Source of the DNA: Actinophytocola sp050699915
Lineage (GTDB): Bacteria; Actinomycetota; Actinomycetes; Mycobacteriales; Pseudonocardiaceae
Assembly: GCF_050699915.1 (NCBI RefSeq)
Contig: NZ_JBOHGA010000002.1
Span: forward strand, 14,321-78,320
Reading direction: 5' to 3'
DNA length: 64,000 bases
Shown here: in pieces, positions 24,185-32,700 of the stretch
Numbering within the stretch: the first letter of the stretch is position 1
Layout of the letters: each line of letters opens with the position of its first letter
The notes under the pieces: model-generated
Database searches by the model: none
Told to the model about the DNA's origin: nothing
What the model saw: only the letters and a program-made list of their open reading frames with translations
Program-made: the position numbers and the translations under genes

Positions 24185-25267
24185 GTGGACCCGACTCCCG
24201 ACCCGCTCGTCGTCCAGCTGCGCAAGGCGTTGCGGACGGCTCTCGCCCGCATCCCTGTGCGCTCCGAGGTGCACGGCGCGCCGGTGACCGACGGAGCCGC
24301 CGGCCCCGCACGGGCCGTGCTCGACCAGCTCGGCGCGGCCGACTTCGAACGACCCGCTGACGCCGGCGGCCTCGACCTCGGCCTCACGGCCGGGGTGCTC
24401 GTCAGCGAGGAGCTCGGCCGCGCGGCAGGCGGAAACCCCTACCGGGCCGTCGCGACGGCTGCCGATGTTGGTCGCCCGGCAGGCGCGGCACTGGCCGGGT
24501 TGGAGGCACTGCCGGTCGGCGACGGCGTCACCGCGAAGCCGCGAGGGGACGGCTGGGAACTGACCGGCACGGCCACGGTCGACGACCCGGAACCCGGGCC
24601 GCTGCTGGTGGCCACCAGGACGGGCGGCGTGCCGGTGCTCGTCGCGGTGCCGCGCGACGCACCCGGCCGCGGCGTGGCAGCCGGCTGGCCACCGGTCGTC
24701 CGGCTCGAGGCGACGCCGGTCACCGAAGCGGACGTGGTCGCGGAGCTGGACGACTCGCTCGCCGGGCCGCTTGCGCGAGCGCGGCTCCGGCAGGCCGCTT
24801 ACCTGCTGGGCATCGCCGAGGGCGCGCACCAGCTCGCGGTGCGCTACGCCGGTGTCCGTCGGCAGTTCGACACCAGGCTGCGTGACCTGCCCGCGGTGGC
24901 CTTCCCACTGGCGCGTGCCGTGGTGGCGCTGCGTGCGACGAGGACGGCGGTGTACCGGGGCGCCTGGCTGGTCGACTCCGGGCACGACCAGGTCGACACC
25001 GCGCCGGTCACCGCGCTGGCGATGGCCGCCGAGACCGCGCGCGACGTGGTGCGGGTGTGCATGCAGAGCTGCGGCGTGCGGGCGATGACCCCGGAGCTCG
25101 GTCTGCATCGGTACTTCCGGCTGGCCGCGGCCGAGTCCAGCCGCTACGGCGAGCCCGCCGCGCTGTGGCGACTGGCCGGCGCCGCCCGCCTCGACCTGGC
25201 CAGGCGCACCGCCACGACCGACCGCGCCGAGTGGCCGGCCGCGGCGGCGGTCCCAGGGCACGTCTGA
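24185..25267 (+). CDS. Acyl-CoA dehydrogenase-family flavoprotein, second of a pair
   Basis: 360 residues, more diverged than its neighbour: LGLTAGVLVSEELGRAAGGNPY and the C-terminal RAMTPELGLHRYFRLAAAES, which corresponds to the family's catalytic-Glu helix region, are recognisable, while the FAD loop is degenerate. GTG start one base after the stop of the first dehydrogenase. Adjacent ACAD genes with complementary losses are typical of obligate alpha2beta2 enzymes, so the pair probably acts as one unit. Last gene of the rightward operon 16940-25267; the convergent response regulator ends 49 bp downstream. Confidence 0.82.
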   Translation: MDPTPDPLVVQLRKALRTALARIPVRSEVHGAPVTDGAAGPARAVLDQLGAADFERPADAGGLDLGLTAGVLVSEELGRAAGGNPYRAVATAADVGRPAGAALAGLEALPVGDGVTAKPRGDGWELTGTATVDDPEPGPLLVATRTGGVPVLVAVPRDAPGRGVAAGWPPVVRLEATPVTEADVVAELDDSLAGPLARARLRQAAYLLGIAEGAHQLAVRYAGVRRQFDTRLRDLPAVAFPLARAVVALRATRTAVYRGAWLVDSGHDQVDTAPVTALAMAAETARDVVRVCMQSCGVRAMTPELGLHRYFRLAAAESSRYGEPAALWRLAGAARLDLARRTATTDRAEWPAAAAVPGHV

Positions 25268-25316
25268 CGGATCTCCGGCCGCGCGACCAAGACCCGCCAG
25301 ACGCGCCCTGTGCGGG

Positions 25317-26039
25317 TCAGCCCGCGCGCAGGTCTGCCTGGCTCCCGGGCTTCTCGTCGCCGGGAGCGCGCCCGGTCGGCTGGATGAGCCCGGACCGGTA
25401 GGCCAGAGACACGAGCTGGGCGCGGTCGCGGACACCGAGCTTGGTGCGCACCCGGTAGAGATGGGTGCGCACGGTGGCCACGCCGATGGTCAGCGCGCGC
25501 GCCACCTCCTCGGTGGACATTCCCCGTGCCACCATCTGGGTGACGTCCCGCTCCCGCGGGGTCAGCTCGGTCAGCTCGGTCACCTCCGGGCACGGCGCGG
25601 ACTCCAGGGTGTCCGGCTGTTCGCGGAACCAGGTGACCAGGCGCTGCGCGATGTCCGGCGCGAGCATGGTGCGGCCCGCGGCCGCCGCCCGGGTCGCGCT
25701 GATCAGATCCTGTGGGCTCGCGTCCTTGCCGAGCAGGCAGCTCGCACCGGCGTGCAGCACGTCGCTGACCGTCTTGTCGGCGTCGGATCCGGTGAACACC
25801 ACGATGTTGGGCCGCGTGTCCTCCTTGCCGAGCCTGCGGATCATCTCCAGGCCGGAGATGGTCCGCAGGTTCAGGTCGGTGACCACGACATCGGGCCGCG
25901 CCGTGCGCACGAGGACGATGGCCTCCATGCCGTTGTCGGTCGTGTCGATCACGTCGATGTCCGGCGCGGCGTCGAGCAGCGTCCGTAAGCCGTCTCTGAT
26001 GACCGGCAGTTCGTCGCAGATGAGTACCCGAATTGTCAT
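25317..26039 (-). CDS. NarL/LuxR-family response regulator, orphan
   Basis: 240 residues. Receiver domain (about 1-120): VLICDELPVIRDGL with the acidic pocket, VVVTDLNLRT with the phospho-acceptor Asp, FTGSDAD with the Ser/Thr switch, and a K in LLGKDASP. LuxR-type helix-turn-helix about 155-220: LTPRERDVTQMVARGMSTEEVARALTIG (shown in part), then VRTHLYRVRTKLGV. No histidine kinase gene lies next to it. Being inside the cluster it is the best candidate pathway-specific regulator, perhaps of the duplicated promoters. Upstream on the same strand is a decayed MFS fragment. Confidence 0.9.
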   Translation of the reverse strand: MTIRVLICDELPVIRDGLRTLLDAAPDIDVIDTTDNGMEAIVLVRTARPDVVVTDLNLRTISGLEMIRRLGKEDTRPNIVVFTGSDADKTVSDVLHAGASCLLGKDASPQDLISATRAAAAGRTMLAPDIAQRLVTWFREQPDTLESAPCPEVTELTELTPRERDVTQMVARGMSTEEVARALTIGVATVRTHLYRVRTKLGVRDRAQLVSLAYRSGLIQPTGRAPGDEKPGSQADLRAG

Positions 26040-26040
26040 C

Positions 26041-26345
26041 GTGTTCCGCCTCGATCAGGGTAGCTGGAAGCCTTTGCCGCGACACCGTCCCGAATCTGGC
26101 GGATCGTGCTCCCCTTCCGCTCAGCCACGGCGGGCTCCGGCTTCGAGGTCCTGGTCAGCGTTGGGCTGACCACTGACACAACGAAGTGCACCGCGCCGGT
26201 CACCAGAGTGACCGGGGCGGCGCTGACGAGCAGCACTAGGAGGCCGCCGAGCCCGGGTCCGCCGATCTGGGCGATCGACGCGCCGGCCCACGGCCCGATA
26301 AGGGTCGTTTCGTAGCTCCCCGGTTCGCCCCAGTGATCAGCATCT
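26041..26345 (-). pseudogene. Decayed MFS transporter fragment
   Basis: Minus-strand conceptual translation gives SYETTLIGPWAGASIAQIG followed by GPGLGGLLVLLVSAAPVTL and a further hydrophobic stretch VTGAVHFVVSVVS. This pattern (ANSR...AQ-x-x-GPGLGG-LLV...D/H-A-V-x-F-x-V-S) is that of transmembrane helices in antibiotic-type MFS exporters. The upstream residues (MLITGANR) are in another frame, implying a frameshift, and no complete gene surrounds the fragment. It lies directly upstream of the response-regulator start. Probably a relic of an exporter lost or replaced by the intact one at 10834. Confidence 0.45.
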
Positions 26346-26385
26346 GAGTTCTTCCCCCTGTTCTAGACGTCGACCCCACACGTCG

Positions 26386-26420
26386 CGCCGCTATCCGGAC
26401 CCATCGACCGGATAGCGGCG
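26386..26420. terminator. Strong hairpin: perfect 13-bp inverted repeat
   Basis: CGCCGCTATCCGG (26386-26398) and CCGGATAGCGGCG (26408-26420) are exact reverse complements with a 9-base loop. No T-run follows, which is common for actinobacterial terminators. It could end transcription entering from either side or be an operator; its perfect symmetry leaves both open. Confidence 0.5.
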
Positions 26421-26810
26421 TCGTAGATGCGCGGAGACGTCATCCATCATGATGCCGTGCGGGAAGTGATCCATAAACATGTACAAATCGCTTCCCGCGA
26501 AAATCAAACCTCAATCGGTTCTAGTCCATGTTTCGAGTGAATGTCAACCTTGCCGACGAACAAGCAACGGATCGGACCGACGCGGCGGAGCCGGTGTTCG
26601 GCTACATGCACTCGCCGAGGATGCTGCGTTCGGCGGTGTGGCCCATCGGCGGCACGGCCGTTGACCCTGGCCGCCGCGCGGCCCAAGGTCGCGAACCGGA
26701 CATTCCGTTCGGGCAAGTGATTGCCTGGTCAAGGACCAGCGAACGGTCGCTGCGCGGCATCGGTTCCGGCTATGCTCGAACGCGAGGACGACTACCGCTG
26801 GGGCTCGACC

Positions 26811-26830
26811 GTCCTTTGTCTATAAAGGAC
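26811..26830. promoter_or_regulatory. Candidate operator: 7-bp inverted repeat upstream of amidinotransferase
   Basis: GTCCTTT (26811-26817) and AAAGGAC (26824-26830) flank a six-base spacer, about 90 bp before the amidinotransferase start, in an AT-richer patch. Spacing and position suit a dimeric regulator such as the cluster's LuxR-type response regulator. Binding is inference. Confidence 0.35.
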
Positions 26831-26919
26831 ATTTGGTAATGGTTTGATCGTTTCACCTGCCCTTGAAACGACTGACTGACGCCGCGTCGACGCGGCAGGA
26901 CGGGAGGGACAACAACCCG

Positions 26920-27963
26920 ATGAGCCTGGTCGATGTGCACACGGAGTGGGATCCACTCGAGGAGATCGTCGTCGGGACCATCGCGGGCGCGCGAACACCG
27001 GTCGCGGACCGGAGCCTGATCGCCGTCGAGTACCCGGAGATGGCGGACGACCCGGAGCGGGTTCCGACCGGCCCGTATCCCGGCGACGTGGTCGAGCAGA
27101 CCGAGGCCGAGCTCGAAGAGTTGGCGGGTCTGCTCACCGGCCTCGGCGTGACCGTGCGGCGGCCCGGCGGGCGCGACCACAAGTCGATGGTGTCCACCCC
27201 GGATTGGAGCACGGACGGGTTCTACGACTACTGCCCGCGGGACGGGTTCCTCACGGTCGGCAACACGCTGATCGAGACCCCGATGGTGCTGCGGTCCCGT
27301 TTCCTCGAAGGGTTCGCCTACAAGGAACTGTTCCTGGAGTATCTCGAGAGCGGTACGCGCTGGCTGTCCGCGCCCAAGCCGCGGCTGACGGATGACATGT
27401 ACGAGCCGAAAGCGCCGGCGGGACAGCGGTTGCGGAACCTGGAACCGGCCTTTGACGCGGCGAACATCCTCCGGTTCGGCACGGACCTGCTCTACCAGGT
27501 CTCCGACAGCGGCAACCTGATCGGCGCGCGCTGGCTGCAGGCGGTACTCGGCGACCAGTACACGGTGCACCCCTGCGAGGGTTTGTACACGTCCACACAC
27601 ATCGACTCGACGATCGTGCCGCTGAAACCCGGACTCATGCTGGTGAATCCGGCGCGGGTCAACGAGGACAACATGCCCGAGTTCCTGCGCGGTTGGGACC
27701 GGATCGTCTGTCCGGAGCTGGTGGACACCGGGTTCGTCGGCGACCACCCGCATTCCTCGATCTGGATCGGGATGAACTTCCTGGTCGTCGCACCCGGAAA
27801 GGCCATTGTGGACAAGCGGCAGACGGGGCTCGTCCGGGAGCTGGAGCGCCACGACGTGGAGGTGATCCCGGCGCAGCTCACCCACACCAGAACTCTCGGC
27901 GGCGGGTTCCACTGCGTGACGCTCGACGTGCGCCGCAAAGGCGAGCTCGCCACTTATCGGTAA
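26920..27963 (+). CDS. Arginine:X amidinotransferase (StrB1/AGAT family)
   Basis: 347 residues, the length of StrB1. Catalytic triad visible: Asp in AFDAANILRFG, His in STHIDSTIVPL and Cys in GGGFHCVTLDVRR. Start MSLVDVHTEWDPLEE is the family's usual N-terminus; an in-frame ATG at 26863 adds residues with no counterpart. It should transfer an amidino group from arginine to an amine, installing a guanidino group; ficellomycin, another azabicycle dipeptide, carries one. Monocistronic, preceded by a non-coding region with an inverted repeat. Right-hand end of the cluster. Confidence 0.93.
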   Translation: MSLVDVHTEWDPLEEIVVGTIAGARTPVADRSLIAVEYPEMADDPERVPTGPYPGDVVEQTEAELEELAGLLTGLGVTVRRPGGRDHKSMVSTPDWSTDGFYDYCPRDGFLTVGNTLIETPMVLRSRFLEGFAYKELFLEYLESGTRWLSAPKPRLTDDMYEPKAPAGQRLRNLEPAFDAANILRFGTDLLYQVSDSGNLIGARWLQAVLGDQYTVHPCEGLYTSTHIDSTIVPLKPGLMLVNPARVNEDNMPEFLRGWDRIVCPELVDTGFVGDHPHSSIWIGMNFLVVAPGKAIVDKRQTGLVRELERHDVEVIPAQLTHTRTLGGGFHCVTLDVRRKGELATYR

Positions 27964-28101
27964 GCGCCTTCGGCATTTTTTAATTCGCGCTGAGAACGGT
28001 CAACGGAAAGCCCGCGGAGTCATGGGAACCGGGTAGGCCCCTTGGCTCGTAGGCGTCTGGCAGGCGTCCGGGCCGTCGTTGCGTCGCGCTGGGGTCGTGA
28101 C

Positions 28102-28776
28102 TCAGGTCGCGGGACCGTACAACCGGGCGACGTCGGGCGAGTCGAGCCAGGCGCTGTAGGTCGGTGTCTGCGGCCAGCCGTCCGGGGAGTCCTGCCAGAC
28201 TTCCTGCCGCCCGTAGGGCAACACGTCGGCCAGCGCGAACGTGAACGTGAGCTGTTCGACTCCGCGCCCGGACGTGTGCCAGGTGCGGTAGACGGCGTCG
28301 CCGTCGCGCAGGAAGACGTTGACCCCGAACCCGCCGCCGGCCGGCGCGTCGACGTCGGCGCCGAACGGGCTCTCGGCGGTGGAGTACCACGACATCTTGT
28401 TGCCGACGCGTTCGGCGTAGTCGAGGGCGGCCCCGATCGGGCCCTGGGTGACGATCACGAACCGGGCGTCGTAGTTGTCGAGGAAGTCCAGCCGGGTGAA
28501 CGACGAGGTGAAGCTGGTGCAGCCGCCGCACTGCCACTCGGCGTCCTCCCACATGTGGTGGTAGGTGATCAACTGCGACCTGCCGCCGAAGATGTCGACG
28601 AGCCGGACCGGTCCCTCGGCCCCGACCAGGATGTACTCGGGCATCCGCACCATGGGGAGCCTTCTTCGTTGCGCGGCGATCGCGTCGAGCTCCCTGGTGG
28701 CCGCCTTCTCGCGCACGCGCAGCTCGTCCAGTTCCTTGCGCCAGGCGTCGTGATCGACAACGGGTGGTGGGGTCAT
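28102..28776 (-). CDS. DUF899-family thioredoxin-like protein
   Basis: 224 residues. RKELDELRVREKAATRELDAIA at the N-terminus, then YILVGAEGPVRLVDIFGGRSQLITYHHMWEDA and CGGCTSFTSSFTRLD are diagnostic of DUF899, a thioredoxin-fold family of unknown substrate common in actinobacteria. CGGC may act as a redox or metal site. ATG at 28776 has a GGAGACGTCG upstream; the frame is open further upstream without support. Not obviously linked to the cluster on its left. Role unknown. Confidence 0.8.
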   Translation of the reverse strand: MTPPPVVDHDAWRKELDELRVREKAATRELDAIAAQRRRLPMVRMPEYILVGAEGPVRLVDIFGGRSQLITYHHMWEDAEWQCGGCTSFTSSFTRLDFLDNYDARFVIVTQGPIGAALDYAERVGNKMSWYSTAESPFGADVDAPAGGGFGVNVFLRDGDAVYRTWHTSGRGVEQLTFTFALADVLPYGRQEVWQDSPDGWPQTPTYSAWLDSPDVARLYGPAT

Positions 28777-28861
28777 GGTCGACGTCTCCCTTCGGTCCTC
28801 GACGCACCGTAACCCGAGCCGTCGTGTCCCTTCTTGAACAAAACGAGCACTCGTGTGGGCG

Positions 28862-29671
28862 TCAGGACGCGACGAGGTGGGCGATGGAGTAGGCGCGCCC
28901 GCCGGCGGTGGCGAGGCGGAACGCCGTGGCGGCGGCACGGTAGGCGGGGGAGAGCCGGCCCATGACGTCGTGCTCGGCGTCGAGGGTCCAGCCCGTGTCG
29001 TCGCCGGGCAGGGACCTGCCGTTGCGGGCGCCGGAGCGGAACGTCACGCCGGTCCTGGTGATGGGGTGTCGGCCGCCGAGTGCCACGTGGGGGTGGAAGT
29101 AGTCGGCCAGCACCTCGGTGCCGGCGCCGAACCGTGCGCGGGCGGCGGCGAAGAACGCGGTCACCTCGCCGCGTTCGAGATACATCAGCACGCCTTCGGC
29201 GATCACCAGGACCGGCGTGCCGGCGGCGCAGACCCGGACCGGGACGTGGTCGGCCCAGGTCCGCTCGCCGACCGAGGTCGCCACCAGTGTCGTGGGGTCG
29301 TCGGGCAGCTCGGCGCGGCGCAGCTCGACGACCGCGGCGACGTCGACGCCGACCCAGGTGACGGTGTCGGGCACCGAGTCACCGAGGCGTTGGCGCCGGG
29401 TACACAGCCCGATTCCCGCGGAGACGACCGTCCCGTGTGGATGCCGGCGGCAGAATCGTCCGGCCAGCCCGTCGATCAGCGCCGCCCGCCAGACCGCCCC
29501 CGCGACGTCCGTGCGCCCGGTGAGCATCTTCGACGCGGTGGCACCCGCCCGCGCGAGCAGCTCCACGGCGACCGGATCGGCGAACCCGGCCCGCGGCGCG
29601 TACTCCACGGCGTGAGCGCGGGCGAAGAGCGGCGAGTACAACGTCGACGCGACCGCGTCCAGCTCCGGCAT
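28862..29671 (-). CDS. LCM/PPM-family (O-)methyltransferase-like protein
   Basis: 269 residues. TVVSAGIGLCTRRQRL is the SAM-binding motif of the leucine-carboxyl-methyltransferase/Tcmp family, followed by TWVGVDVAAVVELRR (acidic motif II) and VLVIAEGVLMYLERGEV, the characteristic E-G-x-x-x-Y segment. Many actinobacterial members methylate carboxylates or polyketide hydroxyls. ATG at 29671 has GGGGAG about twelve bases upstream; GTG codons at 29680 and 29704 are in-frame alternatives. Next to dnaE2 but unlikely to be functionally linked. Substrate unknown. Confidence 0.8.
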   Translation of the reverse strand: MPELDAVASTLYSPLFARAHAVEYAPRAGFADPVAVELLARAGATASKMLTGRTDVAGAVWRAALIDGLAGRFCRRHPHGTVVSAGIGLCTRRQRLGDSVPDTVTWVGVDVAAVVELRRAELPDDPTTLVATSVGERTWADHVPVRVCAAGTPVLVIAEGVLMYLERGEVTAFFAAARARFGAGTEVLADYFHPHVALGGRHPITRTGVTFRSGARNGRSLPGDDTGWTLDAEHDVMGRLSPAYRAAATAFRLATAGGRAYSIAHLVAS

Positions 29672-29733
29672 GTCGGCCACGCTCCCCACTGATCGGTCCA
29701 CCACGTCAGCCTGCCTGCGCGGGACTGGGTGTT

Positions 29734-32700
29734 TCACCGGAAGTCGCGGGACCTGTGTGCGGTGTGGAGGTCGAGGGGTTGGAGTTGGTCGGCGTTGAGG
29801 CTGGCGGCGCCGGCGTTGTTCTGCAGGACCCCGCGGACGAGCAGGGCGGTGGCTTCGCGGGCGAGGCGGCGGTGGCGGGTCCAGAGGCCGGGGGAGCAGA
29901 CGATGTTGAGCATGCCGGTCTCGTCCTCGAGGTTGAGGAAGGTGATGCCGCCGGCCGTCGCGGGACGTTGGCGGTGGGTGACCGCGCCGCCGACGAGGAT
30001 GCGGGTGCCGTCGGGGATCTCGGTGACGGCGGCGGTGGGGACGGCGCCGAGGCGGTCGAGCTGTTCGCGGAGGAACTGGACCGGGTGGTGGTCGGGGGTG
30101 ATGCCGGTGGCCCAGACGTCGGCCACCGTCAGTTCGATGGCGCTCATGCCGGGCAGGCCGGGGGCGGTGCCGGCGGTGGCGGTGCCGGGCAGGTAGTGCG
30201 GGCGGTCGCGGGCGACGGCGCCGGCGGTCCAGAGGGCCTGGCGCCGGTCCGGGCCGAACGCGCTGAACGCGCCCGCGGTGGCGAGTGCCTCGAGCTGGGG
30301 TTCGGTGAGGACGGTGCGGCGGCCGACGTCTTCCATGTCGCGGTACGGGCCGTTGGCGCGTTCGTCGACCAACGTCTGCGCGGGGTCGTCGCCGAGGTGG
30401 CGGACCGAGCCGAGGCCGAGGCGGACGGCGACGCCGCCGGTGCTGTCCGGGTCGGGTTCGACGGTGGCGTGGGTGAGGCTGGCGTTGATGTCCGGGCCCA
30501 GGGTGACCACGCCGTGCCGGCGGGCGTCGGCGACCAGGGACTGCGGTGAGTAGAAGCCCATCGGCTGCGCGCGCAGGAGCCCGGCGCAGAACGCAGCCGG
30601 GTGGTACAGCTTCAGGTGCGCGCTGGCGTAGACGATGAGGGCGAAGCTCATCGAGTGGGCCTCGGGGAAGCCGTAGCCGGAGAACGCCTCGACCTGGGTG
30701 TAGATCAGGTCCGCCAGCTCGCCGGTGATGCCGTTGGCGGCCGCACCGGCGTAGAAGCGGTCGCGAAGGCGTTCCATCTTGGCGCGGGAGCGTTTGGCGC
30801 CCATGGCGCGGCGGAGCTGGTCGGCCTCGGCCGCGGTGAAGTCGGCGACGTCGACGGCCATCTGCATGACCTGTTCCTGGAACAGCGGCACCCCGAGGGT
30901 GCGGTCCAGCGCCCCGGCCAGGAGCGGGTGTGCGTGCTCCCAGGGTTCGTCGTTGCGGCGCCGGATGTAGGGATGCACCGAGCCGCCCTGGATCGGGCCC
31001 GGCCGGATCAACGCCACCTCCACGACGAGGTCGTAGAACTCCCGCGGCCGCAGCCGGGGCAGCGTGCCGAGCTGGGCGCGACTCTCCACTTGGAACACTC
31101 CGACCGCGTCGGCGGCGCAGAGCATGTCGTAGACCTTGGGGTCGGCGAGGTCGAAGTTCGCGATGTCCACGTCGACGCCTTCGTGCTCGGCGACGAGGTC
31201 GACGGCGTAGTGGATCGCCGACAGCATGCCGAGGCCGAGTAGGTCGAACTTGACCAGGCCGATCTGGGCGCAGTCGTCCTTGTCCCACTGCAGCACGGTG
31301 CGGTCGGCCATTCGGGCGTGCTCGACCGGCACCACTTCGGATACCGGTCGGTCGCAGATGACCATGCCGCCGGAGTGGATGCCGAGGTGTCGGGGTGTGT
31401 CGCCGATCTGGTGTGCCAGCGCGAGCACGTCTTGCGGGATGGGGTGCTCCTCGTCGGCGGCGACCTTGGCGACCGGGCCCCAACGGTCGATCTGTTTGGA
31501 CCAGGTGTCCTGCTGGCCGAGTGAGTAGCCCAGCGCCTTGGCCATGTCGCGGACGGCCGAGCGGGCGCGGTAGGTGACCACGTTGGCGACCTGGGCGGCG
31601 TGGCGACGGCCGTGTTTGGCGTAGACGTACTGGATCGCCTCCTCGCGGCGGTCGGACTCGATGTCCACGTCGATGTCCGGCGGGCCGTCGCGCTCGGAGG
31701 CGAGGAAGCGCTCGAACAGCAGGCCCCACTTCACGGGGTCGGCGTTGGTGATCCCGAGGGCGTAGCAGACCGCGGAGTTCGCGGCCGAGCCGCGGCCCTG
31801 GGCGAGGATGTCGTTGCGGCGGCAGAACTCCACGATGTCCCACACGACCAGGAAGTAGCCGGGAAAGTTCAGCTCCTCGATGATGCCGAGCTCGTGAGCC
31901 AGCTGTGTATACGCCTTCGGGTCCGCAGCACGGGGGCCGTAGCGGCGCGCGGCACCCTGGGCGACGAGCTCGCGCAGCCAGGTGATCTCGGTGTGTCCAC
32001 TCGGGACGGGGAAGGGCGGCAGCTCGGGGGCGACGAGCTTGAGGTCGAACGCGCACTCCAACCCGAGCAGGGCGGCGCGCTGCACAGCACTGGGATGGCG
32101 GCGGAAGCGGCGGCTCATCTCCTCCCCGGTCCGCACATAGGCGGTGGGCGCGGGCGGGAGCCAGCCGTCCAGCTCGTCCAGGCTGCGCCGGGCGCGGACC
32201 GCGGCGACCGCGGCGGCGAGGTGGCCGTCGGAGGGTTGGGCGTAGTGCACGTTGTTCGACGCGATCACCCCGACGTCGAGATCGTCGGCGATCGCGGCCA
32301 GCAGGTCGTTGTGCGTCGTGTCCAGCGGGTAGCCGTGGTCGATCAGCTCCACCATCACGTTCGCCCGCCCGAACCACCCGACCAACCGCCGCAGCCGCGC
32401 CCACGCCGCCGCCGGGCCGGACGTGAACAGGGCGCGGCGGACCGCACCCTTGCGGCAGCCGGTGAGCACCACGCTGTGGCCGGCGAGCTCGTCGACGATC
32501 TCCTCGACGTCGTAGACCGGCCTGCCCTTCTCCGCGCCGCGCAGGTGGGCGTTGGAGATCACCCGGCACAGCCGCCGATACCCCTCGACCTCCCGGCCGA
32601 GCAGCAGCAGGTGTTGCCCTTCCGGGTCGGCGACACCGTTCTGCGGGGCGGACAGGCCGAGGCTGAGCTCGGAGCCGTAGACCGTGCGCATGCCGAGCTC

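Larger units (their letters stand above)
26346..26919. other. Non-coding stretch upstream of the amidinotransferase
   Basis: No convincing gene on either strand; short open frames here lack family resemblance and ribosome-binding sites. GC content is visibly lower around 26420-26560 and 26810-26870 than in flanking genes. The stretch holds two inverted repeats described separately (26386-26420 and 26811-26830). With the neighbouring MFS fragment it looks like a remodelled or degraded segment of the cluster. Confidence 0.6.
1..27963. other. AmCP-dependent azabicyclic peptide biosynthetic gene cluster (left end outside window)
   Basis: Contiguous set of biosynthetic genes centred on a LysW-like carrier protein, its LysX/LysZ/LysY/LysJ/LysK-type enzymes, a split transketolase, sulfotransferase, an AziU3/AziU2-like pair, four ATP-grasp enzymes, one NRPS module and an amidinotransferase. 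The right boundary is set by the amidinotransferase stop; the next genes (DUF899, methyltransferase, dnaE2) look unrelated. The left boundary is not visible because the first aminotransferase is cut by the window edge. Product class is inferred from the known vazabitide, azinomycin and ficellomycin logic, not from a direct match. Confidence 0.85.

Noticed and set aside
26528..26839. Plus-strand ORF in the non-coding stretch before the amidinotransferase
   Set aside because: No ribosome-binding site, no family resemblance, and it runs through the inverted repeat at 26811-26830.
27964..28000. Small GCC-TTC-GGC hairpin followed by a T-run after the amidinotransferase
   Set aside because: Stem of only three base pairs; too weak to call a terminator although the T-run is suggestive.
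28862..32569. 1235-codon minus-strand ORF overlapping dnaE2
   Set aside because: Only its last 269 codons resemble a real protein (LCM methyltransferase); the rest is an out-of-frame shadow of dnaE2.
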